DNA of 64,000 nt from Rallus limicola (taxonomy: Eukaryota > Chordata > Aves > Gruiformes > Rallidae), in contig JAKCOZ010000021.1 in assembly GCA_022605955.1 (NCBI GenBank), positions 10,026,501-10,090,500 on the forward strand, in the 5' to 3' direction. The notes beneath the pieces were generated by a model. The model ran no database searches, had not been told where the DNA came from, and saw only the letters and a program-made list of their open reading frames with translations. The translations under genes were made by a program, and so were the position numbers. Positions within the stretch are counted from its first letter, which is position 1, and every line of letters starts with the position of its first letter. This document shows, in pieces, positions 1 through 20,600 of this stretch.

Positions 1-7527
<7,527 letters not shown>

Positions 7528-7629
7528 GCTGCTCGCTGCAGGCGTCTCAGTGACGCCGTCCAGCTGTCCAGACCCTTTCATTTCGGTGTGACTGCCGCGC
7601 TTCAGTTCCAACTGGTGCTGCCTGGGAGT

Positions 7630-7715
7630 GCTGGGTCATGGTGTAGTGTGGTTGTGGCCACTGTTATTCTGGCGGTTCTTTAAGGTCCCTTCCAACACAA
7701 CCCGTGCTGTCATTT
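7630..7715 (+). mobile_element. CR1 3'-end fragment within the ADNP 3' UTR
   Basis: The stretch containing 'ggttctttaaggtcccttcc' and 'aacacaaccc' matches the conserved CR1 3' terminal region in the plus orientation. It is short, diverged and lacks coding sequence. It lies about 100-190 bases past the ADNP stop codon, so it is transcribed in the mature mRNA. Confidence 0.7.
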
Positions 7716-8117
7716 AAGGATGCTGGTGGCAGATCCTGCTCGGGAACACCTGCTGGGATGAGCACAGTAACGTAATGTGAAAACGGAGAAGCTGGTGGCT
7801 CCAGAATGCACACTGAGAAAAGCAGAGATCTATTTTATCTGCATTTCCAACACCCATTTCACTCTTGTACATGTTCGGTTGTATGTCTTTTTAAACATGA
7901 CCCTTTTTCACATGGGTAGTGTAGGGCCGACCATCCAAGCTACCAGTTCAATGTGTATAGTAGACTATGGGGAAATTGATTTTTTTCATGTATCATTCTG
8001 AATAGTTGAAATGTATATTTGTACAGTCTTTTAGACCTATTCAAGTGAAGCTTATGAAATTGTTCTTGTGTAGCCATCATAGATTTGTTTCTCTTTTTTA
8101 GTGTTGCCCTGCTGTGT

Positions 8118-8123
8118 AATAAA
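8118..8123 (+). promoter_or_regulatory. ADNP: Proximal poly(A) signal of ADNP
   Basis: AATAAA lies about 590 bases after the stop and probably gives a shorter 3' UTR isoform. Confidence 0.5.
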
Positions 8124-8602
8124 TGCTGTATCTAGTTTACCTAGCAAAAGCTTGAAACTGCTATAGTATGAATTTTGACAAACTTAGTTTTTGCACATAA
8201 CCTTGTACAATCTCAAAACGGAGGCCAGCAACATTAAAAAATATATCTGGGCTCTATTGTATTATAGAATTTTCTTGTTCTGAATATCCTTGACATTACA
8301 GCTGACGACAAACGTATTTCAGAGCCATTTTCTGAAATCTTTTAAGCTAAAAAAGAAAAATCACATGCAAGAAACAGGTTTGCAGCTACTAATTTTGACA
8401 CCTTTTAGATCTGTATAAAAGTGTATTGTGTTGAAGCAGCACGCTGAAATGAAGTGCTGTGTTTTGGATATTTAGTTTTATCTTTAGTTAACACCAAGCA
8501 AGGTGTTGTATTCATTTATACCATCTAATATATGACACACTGTTGTAGTATGTATAATTTTGTGATCTTTATTTCCCTTTGTATTCTTCATTTAAGCATC
8601 TA

Positions 8603-8608
8603 AATAAA
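8603..8608 (+). promoter_or_regulatory. ADNP: Distal poly(A) signal of ADNP
   Basis: AATAAA is followed 10-30 bases later by T/G-rich sequence. The base composition changes soon after, so this is the likeliest main cleavage signal. Confidence 0.65.
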
Positions 8609-11600
8609 TTGCTGTATTGTGCTTAATGTAAATATTGGCTTTATTACCTGCAAGTGCCACGTTCCTGTCTGGTAAATCCCACCCTGCTGCCTTCCTTCCC
8701 TGCTGCTGTTTGTAGGAGCGCAGTGACCAGAAACAAGGACTGTGCGTCACTCATGTGTCTTGTTCCTCTGTCTCTCAGGAAGGAAGATGATGTCTGTCCA
8801 CATGCTTAAGGGTTCCCAGAGCTCTGTCTCTCCCTGGAGCACCGCGTGTTGAGGGCAGGTGATGGTGAGGGTGTGCAAATGCAGGGAAGGAGCGGGCTGT
8901 GCACGCTGCAGCCTGTCCTGGGCACTGAGGTGACCTGAGTACTAAAGTGGCTGTGGAGTCTAGGGGGTTGGTCAGAGCAGTCCTGTGTTTTGGCAGGTGT
9001 GGTACCCACAGCTGTATGGCCAAAAGCTCAGCGAGGTCAGTTAACTGCAGGGAATCTAATTGTGATGAGACTGGTTGTAAACTGGAGCGCTGAGTTTGGT
9101 TTAGGCCTGGCTCAAATATGGAGTGCCTACTCATGACCTGTGGGGCTTTCACTAGTGGTGTGAAGGAGGAAAAAGTTCTGTGTGGAGCTCTCAGCATCTC
9201 TCTGGGTGAGTACAAACATCTCTCCACTCACCTGGGGAAGAAGCTGCTGCACAAACCAAGGAGGAGAAGCTGTGTGTGCTCCATGTGCTGTGGGCGCTTT
9301 GCTCTCAGCATGTCTGGGATTGGGGGAGCTCCTGGTGTGTGTGAGGCCATGACTGAAACCTCTTACCTGCCCCGAGGATGGTTTGGTTTTTGTCTTGCAC
9401 TTTGTCCCTTCTGTTTTTGTAACTGGGAAGAATGGAAGTTGGATGGGCTTCCAGTTATGTGCTCAGTTGGTGGCAGATGCAGTTTAGGGACAATCCTTTG
9501 GTATCTGCATCAGCAGCAGAGCTCACTTGGTGTGCTGCTCTGCCTTCAGACAAACCTTGAGCCTTGCCTCTTTGGGTAGCACGTTTCTGAACTGTTTCAC
9601 TGATAAGGACTCAGTTGGTAAGTTGTTTCTCCCGGCAAAACTGGGAACTCGAAGTCCTTGAAAAGGTGATTCCTCACGAAGGAAACTCAGTTCTGCTCCA
9701 GGCTGCTACTTTCAGAGTTGGTTTGTGTCAGGTCACCCAGGCTTCAAGAGATTATACAGATACAGCTTCAAAAATCCTTCCACCAGGTCAGTGGTCACAC
9801 AAACACCGTTATCTGCTAATTAACTGGGGCATCGTGAGTATGCAGTTTATTTCCCTCCATGTCTGGCAAGGTTAATTTAATGTTAGTGAGCTTGGTAGTG
9901 AAAAGATTTCCAAATTCTGAGCTCCTGGTTGTAGTCAGTGAAGAGTAAGCCTGTAATAGGAACTCTTTGTAAGTGCTTCAGTTACCAGAAAATTCCGTGA
10001 CAGATTCCATGATAGGAAATTAATACCTTTTTATTCAGCAATTCAATCAAAAGGTCTTGCATGGAATTAGTCTGTCATACCAGGAGTATCAAGGAGGATT
10101 GGGAGGGGATGCGGGGCAGGGGGGTGTGTTTAGTATAAACTTTTTAGTAGTTCAAATAAGTTACTCTGCAAATTGGATTTTAGCCTGGCAGGAGCCTGTG
10201 CTACATTTGAAGTAACAGCACAGCTTGAGGTGGTCAGAAAGCAAAGGAGGCAAAGGGCTCAATGATACGAGGAATCTCACATGAACCAGGTTTAATCTTA
10301 GCCTATCACACCCATTACTTGTATGAGAGAGACGTTACACAGTTGTTATGTTACCAGGGTGCTGGAGCAGGGTACCAGCCTGGGGCAGGCTGCTGTCAGC
10401 ACAAGCTGACGATTGCTGCCAGTGCTCTGGTAGCACAACAGGCCTGAACAACCTTTCATCTCCTTGATGCAGTTCCTTTACCTGAAGTGCAGCAGAGCAA
10501 AGTGTGTTTTCTCTCCTGGATATACTGATAGCTGTGGGGTAGGTGGGAGGGTGTGAGCTTACAGGTCCCAGGCACATGCCAGCGTTGCACAAGACCTTCC
10601 TGTACAGGTGTGAGGTTGGAGGGTCCTCGGCAGCTGCACTTCCCCCAGTGCCTTTTTTATGGGGTGTTCAGAGGGGCTTCCAGTGACCTGGCTTTGAGGC
10701 AGTTTGTTGCACTGACCTGCAGCGGAGGGAGTGCTGCAACAAGTAGTAGTAGTGTTGTTCCTCCGGTGCAGTTGCAATCCCTATCCTCTCTCTAAACCAA
10801 ACAGCAGTTTTCCAGCAGGGATGGACAGATGGTTTCTGCTGACCTCCCCATTTTCACATGCTGCAGTCTCAGTTGATGTAGCATCTTCCTTCCCGAGCCT
10901 CTCTAGTATTTCTGCTCTTTCAAAACCTTCTATATGTGATGGTGCAGAAATACCTGCACCAGCATTTTAATTTCATGAGCTCTTCATCTTACTGAGCATT
11001 CACATGACATTTCCTGCTGCCATCTCTGGTCAGCTGTAACTCTGCTGTAGCAAGAGCTGCCAATTAATAGCTGACCCTTTGATGTGTATTTTCCCAACTC
11101 AAACCTCAATCAGCACCTGGTGTTCTACAGGCACCTGCTACCATCCTTACACCAAGAAAGCAGTAGGGTTGGACTATCCCCTACCACAGCTGCAGCAAAG
11201 AGTTTACCACTTTGTGGCACACCCATTGCACACACTGGAAGGTGTTAGCACAAGTTCATCACCATTGTTACCAGACCCAAAGATTTCAGGAATATGGTGT
11301 GTGTGCTTTCTCTTCATTCTTCTTAATAAAGCAGCTGATATTTGGATAAACGGGTTTGTATAACCTGGAGTATTTTGTTCCTTTCATAACTAATTAGCCT
11401 CTAACACCAGATCATTACACTAAGAATAATCCGTTACAATAACCTGCCTTGCAGGGGCAGAAGTATTGACTAGCTCTGTCTTCTACTTTGTATTTTAATG
11501 CATCTTTATCTTCCATCATCAGTCCCACTAATAAATATGAAAAGGTTGGGTTCATTTATTTCTGCATCAGGAAAGCACTGGTCTCCATGGTTACTCAAAG

Positions 11601-12899
11601 CCACGTAGCTTTACTTTCACCAGCAGCTTTTTTCCCCTTCCCAGCTTTGCACTGGATCCTCCATCTTGAGCTTCTCCACAGGTATGTTTAAAACAAACCA
11701 TTTATTTCTGTTTCTCTGTGTTGCACTGTATGCTAAGCCACCATCTGAAAATCACATCCCCACCTCTTCCTCACGGCCTTTCCTCAGAGCCCAGAGCAGG
11801 ATTTTGCTTCCCCAGACCTATTCTGCAGTTTAAAAACCCAAATCCTGCGGCAATGGCACTGTGGGTATGGAGCTGCACAGCTGAAGGTCCAGGACAACGC
11901 TGCAGGAAGTTTATTTCATGTTACAGGGCAGCTTCTAACACCCACCCCAACCAGGAACTAACATGCCAGAGGCTTCAGCCACGTGCAGCTGACTGGATGT
12001 TCATGTCTGACACTGACCACATGTGACATGGGGAAGCCCAACTGTTTGTGCAGCTGGTGGCACAGGCCCCTCATGACACGTTCCTAACCTGCTGCAGCCC
12101 AGTGCTCCTCAGCCTGCCCAGCATCCTAAGCACCAAGCTGAAGGGGAACAAAGCTTGTGCTCAGTGACCCCACTGATTTTGGCAGCTTATCACGTAAATG
12201 CAAACTACCCCAATCATATCTTGGTGCGTGTGTCCAGCCTCTGCACAGCCACAGTGCGATGAGAACTCTCCAGCTCCCTTAGAGGTACAAGCCACATGTC
12301 TTAGAGAATGAACCATATGAAGAAACCTGGGTGGCCAGTCCTGGAACCTTCTGACAGCAGAGACCAAGTGTGGTGATAGCGGCGCCCATGGAGTTGGCAG
12401 GAAAACTCTCTTGGGTTCATTTGGGCTGTGGAGGTCACTGGATCAAGCTGCTGACAGAGGACAGTGCTGAAAGAAGAAAAGGACAGACATTAATCTCTGG
12501 AAAGAGCAGGAAATGGTACTTCAAGGACCCTGCACAGAGCCACGGGTGGGCAGAGGAACAGGAGATCCTTTCCAGCATAAGGTAACTGGCTCTGCTGTTC
12601 ACTCACACACCTGCCCAGTTCTGCCAGCGTCACAGTCATCCTGGATTAACCTTGATGGATAAAGACAGAAAGGAGCACAGGGAAATCAGTTCTACAGCCC
12701 AGAAACACACAAATGAATTTGTAACACTGGAAAACATGGACTACAGAAGACATACACAGAAGGGCGTGGGTTTGCTTCTGGGGTTTTTAAGGATACAAAT
12801 AACAGATCGATCCTGAATTCAGGACATTAAATGATCTTGCTGTAGTGCAGTGATTCAAACCTCTGGCTGCAACCAGTCTCAATGGAAAATGAAGAGCCT

Positions 12900-13175
12900 T
12901 CAGGAAGGGGGTGAGGGGTGGCAGTGGGAGTGATGGCATTGTCCCACCAAGCCCCTGCTACAGGGAACGGAGCCTGGCTGTCCCGGGGCAGCCGAACACC
13001 CGCCTGCCCTGGGAAGCAGGGAGGAATCCCTTGCCTTGCTTTGCTGTGCACAGCGTTTGCTTTACCTGTCCATCTGTCTGCAGCTGGCCTCTGAGTGTTC
13101 TCACTCTGACCCTTCCCATCCTCTCCTCATCCCACCATGGGGAGTGAGTGAGCAGCTGCATGGGGCTCAGCTGGG
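12900..13175 (+). mobile_element. Avian ERV LTR fragment, copy A
   Basis: This roughly 250-bp block is closely repeated at 61693-61947 in the same orientation, with only scattered base differences. The tail (tctcatcccacc, then ggggagtgagtgagcagctg) matches the 3' half of a common avian endogenous-retrovirus LTR that normally ends with a 'gtgagcgagcggctgcg' block. Only the 3' half of the LTR is present and no internal retroviral genes adjoin it, so it is a broken solo LTR. Family assignment rests on remembered consensus. Confidence 0.65.
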
Positions 13176-16100
13176 GTACGACACCTCCACACCACAGCAC
13201 ACGGCACCGGCGGCACAGTGCACAGCAGCGCTGCCTGAAGGACAAGCGGCCGTAAGACCACACCGTGTCTGTGTCTAACCCAGACTGCAAAGGCCTCAGG
13301 CAAGGTTCTGCCATCCCACCAGCCTCTGTGAGCACCCATGATGCCTGCTCAGTGCAGATACTTAAATCCTTACTTCTCTTAACTTACCTCTTGGGCCAGG
13401 CCTGAGCCAGCCAAGCATTACATTGTACCTGAAAAAGCCAACTCCATCAGCGTGGGTTGCAGACCTCCCTGCCTTCAGCCATGCCCCATGCCATCCCCAG
13501 GGGTTGTTTCTCTCCCAGCAGAACTAAGTGTCTCCCCACACCACACTGTCCCAGTTCAGTCCGGCACATTACCTGAAACCAGTGAGGAACGCTGGTTTCA
13601 CCAAGCTGCCAAAGCGACTGACTGCACAAGCCAGAGCTGGGTGTGAGCTCTCCTCTGCTGACAGCAGCAGCTGTCCCAAGGCAAGCACAGGAATATCAAA
13701 CCACTACACTTTTCAGCACACAGGCTTGGGGCTCAGGCTCTGCTTGTCTCCTGCACCACATGTATTTTACCCAGCACACCTTGCAAGGGTCGGATTCCAT
13801 TCTTGACTTCACGTGCACACTCTATCTCAGCAAGGTAAAGACATCTATCGTGTTTTTACAGCCAGAATGTTACTCAATGAGGAAGGCAAGCTGTGGGATT
13901 TTCTGCTGATGCTGGTACCTGTCCCTGTCCCTGCTATGGAGCCAGCTGAGCTGGACACTCACAGCACTGACACCAATTTCCAGTTACAACCTCTGAAAAT
14001 TCCCTCTTTACAGAATTCTGTTGGAAGACCACCTTACCTTCCCCTTCTCCTTCAATGTGTGGGACTGCTGTGAAGGCTTTGCAGATCACTATTGACTCTT
14101 GCAGCAATTTTCTGATTGACTGACAGGGAAAAAGGAATGCTCTTCCTACAGCAGTCCGTTACTAGTCTCCTTATTAGAAGACAATATAAACTTTGAGGCA
14201 TACTGTTTCCAAACACAGGGCAATCAGATCAGTTTCTATTATTATTTACAGTCTAAAAAGCACAACAAATAGTTCCCAGACCCACTGGGTAGGTTTCATT
14301 CTTAAACAGCTTAGGAAGGAAACAATAAACACAGAAATAGGGAAGTTACCTGTTAGAACTGAGTTCATTCCCTCCCTTGTGGCTTTGTCACTCAGAAGGT
14401 ACACACCTCATCCTTCTTGGCACCATCACGCCATCTCAATCATAACTCATAAGCTTTTATCCCTATTGTTCTAAGCATTCAGAGTAAGCACTTCAGAGCA
14501 AGGCCAGTTCCATGCAAGCCCCAGAAAGCATCATACATATCCCTTTGCCTGAGATCAGTCACGAACAACAACCTTTCACTTATGACTTATAACCAGCATC
14601 TCTTCAAAGAAAGGATAAATCAGGCTTCCCTCTGCCAAGTGCAGTACCACCACAACATGTAGGTACAGTCAAACAGCTATTTTAGACCATAAATAGTAAC
14701 AAGATACACGAAGTCAAGAGAATTTAGAAAAAGCACAGGCAAAAAAAACCCAACCCCATAAAAAAAACCACAACCACTTCCCCCAGCCCCCCAATCTCTT
14801 CAGCAAGGGGCTGCTCAACAGCTGCAGTAATGATCTCTGCACAGATCAATAACCTCACCGAAGCCATGGGAAGTGCAGTTCATTAGCTCCTCATAAGGAG
14901 ACAGAGACACAGGGCTGCAGCAGCACTTCTCCTGCCAGGGAGTGAGGGATGCAGAGGAGATGTGACAGCTTTGGGGAATCTCACCCCAAAATGCATCCTG
15001 CCCAAGCAAACAGCCTGAGATGTGGTGCCTAGGCACACTGTCCACCAGCCGCCTTCTCCTCAGTGACAGATCCCATTTCTCACTAGTACAGTCATTCTCC
15101 CAGCACAGTGTTGCCAGAAGGAGTGTGTCCTTCAAAAAGGAAAGTCTGGATTAGTTCTGTTGTGGCTGTTTATGGTTGGTCTGGCAGTCCCAGGTTTCCT
15201 GAGGCAGACTGCCCTGCCTTCTTCAGGCTGGACAAAACCCAGCTACCTCTGCCTCTCATCGCCGCTCACACTGCTCAGCCCTTGATGACCCTCCCTCGAG
15301 CTCAGTCACCCAGTTAAAAGGAATAATCCTTCCCTCAATCTGCTGGTCATGGTTGTGTGGTCACTGCCCTGTCATCCGCTGGCCTACATCAATGGCACAC
15401 TGCTAGCTCAACAGTCTCATAGAGAAAGTGCTAGAAATAGTATTCATAAAGGGAAAATATTAAAACAGGTGACTCCCAGACCTACTGCATTTCCATGTAA
15501 GGCAATGGGAATGGAAAGCATGGAGCACCTTGTCAGTGTCAACTAACAGAGTAAAACAGCCTGTGTGGACTATGCTGAGGCAAGGCAAGGTACCTTGATG
15601 GGTGCTGTGCTGGAACAAGCCGGGGCAGCCTAGCCCAGCCAAGCCTGACCCAGAGAGGCAAGTGGGGAGGCTGGGGTGACTCCAGCAGAGCCCAGCCCAG
15701 CTTCCAGGGTCACTCTGGATGGTACATACACACTTTTCCTGCACGTGCCTTGCCTTTCAGTTCTTGACAAACCAGAGCAGCCTGGGGAGTATTTGTAGGT
15801 CTGGCTGTCTCAGCAGCAGCCAAGCAGGGAGCACACAGCAATCACCCAAGACTGGCTCGCAGCATTACTGCTGCTGGAGGAAGAAAATAATTTCCATGAT
15901 AGCTGCTCTGCAGCTCACCAGCTGCACTTCCTACCGCATTCCACCACCCGGCTGAACTGCAAAAGCCAAGGGCAAACACACTATTTTCATACCTTTTCCC
16001 CCCAGCCATACAGACACATGGACTCTGCAATAAAATGAACGCTACTGAAGCCCAAAAATATCTGCACTGAATATAAATATATTATGAAATAGCTTTTAAA

Positions 16101-17639
16101 CTCTGCCCTAAAACACTTTTGGATTGGCTGCCAATGATGTCACACATCCACAAGACCCAATAGAACGTGGGTTAGCCAGTCCTGTTTCTGATGAGCTGCA
16201 CACCACAGAGCACAGACCACGACCAGGCTTGCCTGGAGCAGCTCAAAGCCTGAGCCTCAGGCCTCAGGCCAAGTAAGCTGCACCACTGCCCGAGCTCCCA
16301 GACTGACCTCAGCAGGGCTTAACTGAGCACTGTTTACGTGGGAGAGAAGCCTTCCAAAGGGTATGGCACATCACAGTCAGCTTTCAGGCAGTGAAGATAC
16401 ACTCAGGCATGTTCAGAGCAATCTGTTTGGCCTTACCTGGCATTCACACTCGTATGTCTCAAGCCAAAACTGAACTAACTCGGTGCCCTTTCCAAACAGC
16501 AACCTGATTCCCAGTCCTGTCTGAACACACTGTTAGCAAAGTGAGTAACAGACTGTACAAAGGCCCTGACAAAACAAATCTACAATTTTAGACAACTCAA
16601 AAACTAATGCTAGAAATAACAACTAACCTTTGAAACATGCTGTTATGGCACCAACCACAAATACACAATACTCTTTCAGAGTGCTGAGGGTGCCTGACAA
16701 GGAATTGCAGGTCAGTGGCTCTGACAAACGGAGTGTTCTATGCAGAGAGTGATGTCCTGTGTAAGACACCACGTGTGCATGATGCTCAATTACCAGCAAC
16801 TAGCACTTGCTTCTGGCTATGAATATAGACCTTAGAGCTGGCTTAGTTTCAAATGTTATTAGGTAGATGGCATGTGGTGGTGTAGTAAGGAGTCTTATGC
16901 ATGAACTGAAAATACCCCGGATTTGTTCACCCTATTCTGGGCAGTTTTGCTGCCAAATGTGGGTTAATTTATATATATAGCCACCTATCTAAGGGTTTGG
17001 GCTCACACTTCCAAAGGAGGCATGGAAGCAAATCACACAGAAACACAAAAATGTTTCCTGATTTGCTACATTAAATTTTGTTTGTTTTTTAAATCGTCTG
17101 AGGTTAGGAACATTCAGGAGTAACAAAACTGAACTACAGGGTTCCAACAGGAGCTGCTCTAAGGTATGGTATCACTGCAGTGCTCAAAGCAGCATCACAG
17201 CACAGGAGGAAAGGGTGAGTATTGCTCCCACACCGCTCCTTCCGCCTCTTTGCAGTTCAGATTAATGACACAAACACTAAAATCAGTCAAAGGAAAAACA
17301 CCCACAAGCTCCGTGTCTAGAAGCCTCACACTTTCCTCGATTACTCTGAAAGGATCCCTTTACCCCTGAACCTCAGCACGTTCCATGGAGTATTTCAAGT
17401 GGAACAAATTCATTAACTTGTAAACACAACTCACCTAACTGAGAGCCAGCAGCAGAGCCCAGAGCTGCTAGCCCAGGCACTGCACTCCATCAGTTAACAC
17501 TTGCCATCTGCTCATGGGGTGGTTTTTACCACGAGAAAAAAAATGTGGCTGCCAAGAAAAGACACTTCAAAAAAAGAAAGGAGAAACCTGGCCTCACATA
17601 GCCATGAACTGTGGGGTTATTTTTCCGTTGGTCTGTTTA

Positions 17640-17661
17640 CATTTATTTATTTATTTATTGC
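17640..17661. repeat. (ATTT)n microsatellite
   Basis: About five tandem copies of ATTT lie inside intergenic sequence. Confidence 0.85.
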
Positions 17662-20600
17662 AGGCACACAAAGTGCCTCCTCTCAGCACACACAAACCAG
17701 CCTGCTCAGCCACCGCTGCCCTACTGCGGCTGCACTGGGAATCTAAAGAAAACAGAAAGTGCCTGTGCATGTTTAGGATACTGTGAAAACCCACAAGCTA
17801 CGACATGTTTCATATAATAAAAGCCAAATTCCAAAATTTCCTCATGCCAACTTCATCCAAACTTTAACATAGGAATTACTCTGCGAGGAGTACCTGGAGT
17901 GAGGATTGTTCTATTTAAACTTTTTACTAGCTCATATAATCTTCCTGATTCTTGTACCAGTTTATCCAGTTATAAAATAAATGGATCCTTTGTTCACCTA
18001 GCTTTTTTAATCATTTAGAAAAGGACTTCAGGTGGAAAGCTGAATCCTTACAACAGTTCAGCAAACAAACTTCATGCAGAGTCTTCTACCCTGGGCTATG
18101 TGGACACCTCAGTGCAGTGCCAGGCCATACTGCAGATTCATGGCACAGCCATAATAATTCACTCTATTTCCACATGTCTGCAATTCCCAGCAGCAAGCTG
18201 GTGCACACATTCCCTTTTGCTGCTTTGCCTGGTGTGTTTACCCAGAGCGTCAGTCGGGTGCTGCAGGACACGGCACCTGGATCTCAGTTAAGACACCTAG
18301 CCCATACTATAAATTTTGAATTATTTTTATGTAAAATGTTTGTAAACAGAAAATAAATTAAAAGGTCAACTTTTTGTTGGTGCAGAATTAAAAATAGGAA
18401 CACAATAAATACAGTGTGCTTCTGTCACAGCGAGCCCACAGTCCCTGCAGACATTCTTGTGCTGACACCATTGCAGCAGTATGCACATGGGTTACAGGGT
18501 AAGTGAGGAGTGTACCACACTGTCTAGACAGTGATCCAGGCAAGCCTGGTAAAACAAAGTTCCCAACAAGCTCACCACAACTATGGCTGGCAAGAACATA
18601 ATTTCTGCATGCTTTACAACCCATTTGAAGTGTTTAACCCCAACATCATCCCATCTGCAGTGCGGTTCTGCAGCTCAGCTGGAATTTCAGAAGTAGCTGG
18701 TAGAGCATAAACTGAGAAAAAAACCCAACAGTATAACTGAAGAAACCCTGGAACAGGGAAACAATCGTCCTCTTCTCGTAAGAGAACTCTGTTAGTTTGG
18801 AAAACATGGTTAATAAAGATGCATAAACAGGACCCTGTAACACACACACTGGGATGTCATGAGAAAAATGGAGACAAGTAGTTCTGCTAAGGGAGGGAAC
18901 CAGCAGCACCTCGCACCCAGCACTGCTGCCATCAGGGGGTGTTGCTGGAGACAGAGCCCCAAGTTTCAGCTTTTGTTATTTTATTGCTTTTGTCGTTTTA
19001 AGACTGGGTGGTGGCACAGCACAGGTTTATGCACAGGAGCCCTGAAGCACTGGGACTGCGAACCCTGAGTATCTTACACACTATGTAAGGATGAGGGCAT
19101 GCAGTGCTGTTTAACAATGGATACAATGGCACAGAGCTTCATGGGGAAGACAAACCCAAGTGCCAACAGCAAATCAGATAGGACTGAAGGCATCCTGCAC
19201 TGCCCCAGATGACAGGCCAGTGCAGAGCTGCAACGTGTAATGTGTAACTGCTTAAATCAATAGTGTGAGCAGCGGCAGCCGCACGCTGCATTCCTTACAG
19301 GAGAGCCAAAGGGAGTGTAGGGAAAGGGGAGGGCGAAGAGACACTCACCACTCACTTCACTGGCGCCAGCCAATGTCTTTTCTGTAACTAATTCGCTTTA
19401 ACTCTGCACAGGGCAATGTCACACAAAACATTTCTGAAGGAAGATCTTTCCCTTGCCTTTCAGAGCAAGCACCACAGGCTAGCACACCCGTACTGCAGGA
19501 TGTATTTAGAGCTCAGCAGCACTAACCAATGGTTCCCGAAACCCAGCTCTGGAGGAGGAGCTCTCCACTTGCAGAGGCTGGGTTTCTATTTCCTGGCACA
19601 GATTACACCAGCTTACAGAAAGGCAGGGTTTTTTCACAAATCTTTTCATAAATAGCCAGACGCTTTGTCAGACAGATGCAATTATAGCTTAAAAACAATT
19701 TCTGTGAAAGAGAAGAGATTAAGGCACTAACGAAGGTGGCTTTCTGACAAATCAAGTTTTTTTCCCAATATTTTTTATTCATTCACTTGATCTAAGCACT
19801 AGAATTTTGCAGCATAAATTGGCTCAGTGTCTTTCAAAGCATAAAGGGTCTAATCCCTTCCCCCCAGAGAACAGGAAGTCAGAAGCCAATCTTAGCACTG
19901 ATTTTTAAAAAAGGAAAATCTGGATTGTTATTTTAACTTCATTGTTGCAGAGAAGCTAGAGAAATGTTATTGCTACCATTTCAGCACGATGGCTCATTGA
20001 AAGCTGACGTCTCCCCTAAGCACAGCCGTTTCGTACAGGAGACCCTTTGCACCAACGCCACAGCACTACGGCTCCTGCTGCCACTATGTGTGCACCTCAG
20101 GACATGTGCTGCATGAGCCCCTGTGTCTACGTGCCACCACGCAGTCCTGCCTGGGACAGCCCAGCAATGACATTTCTAGTGTAAAGGCTTCTTCCACCCG
20201 CTCTGGGTTTGTTCCGACAGGACTGGCTGGAGTGGGAACTGGCTGTGTTCTGTATCCCGACTCCCTCCATGTGCAGGTGAAGCTGCACGCCGTTCCTGTC
20301 AGCAGCGACCTGTGCGTGCCACCAGATCCCACCAGCCCCAACTCCTGCTTCTCCCCAGCCTCCGCTCCGTGGGTGTGCACATGGACACATGTCTGCCCCT
20401 GTGAGTGGTGCTCAAGCCCAGAGCGCTCCCACCTGCCCCTCCAAACCTGCAGCACTGCCCCATGTCCCAGTATGGGGCTGCAGACCCCTCGAGCTCTTCC
20501 ATCACATTCCAGAAACTCACTTAACCCCAGGAACTATGCTGGCTCCCTCAGGCAAGCAGCAAACAAGGGCTAAAGCCTTGGCTGAAATCTTGGCTTGCAG

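Larger units (their letters stand above)
7528..8635 (+). other. ADNP: ADNP 3' untranslated region
   Basis: AT-rich sequence follows the ADNP stop and extends to two poly(A) signals, AATAAA at 8118-8123 and 8603-8608. The second is followed by a T/G-rich stretch and then by GC-richer intergenic sequence, so cleavage near 8625-8640 is likely. A CR1 tail is embedded in the 5' part. Confidence 0.8.

Noticed and set aside
10800..10900. Minus-strand HVKMGRSAET segment, considered as the BCAS4 FVKMVGHH exon
   Set aside because: Only three residues match and the reading does not continue as the expected coiled coil.
20084..20573. Overlapping 120-160-codon frames on both strands
   Set aside because: They are Cys/Pro/Ser-rich, without homology I recognise or splice context, and are probably chance.
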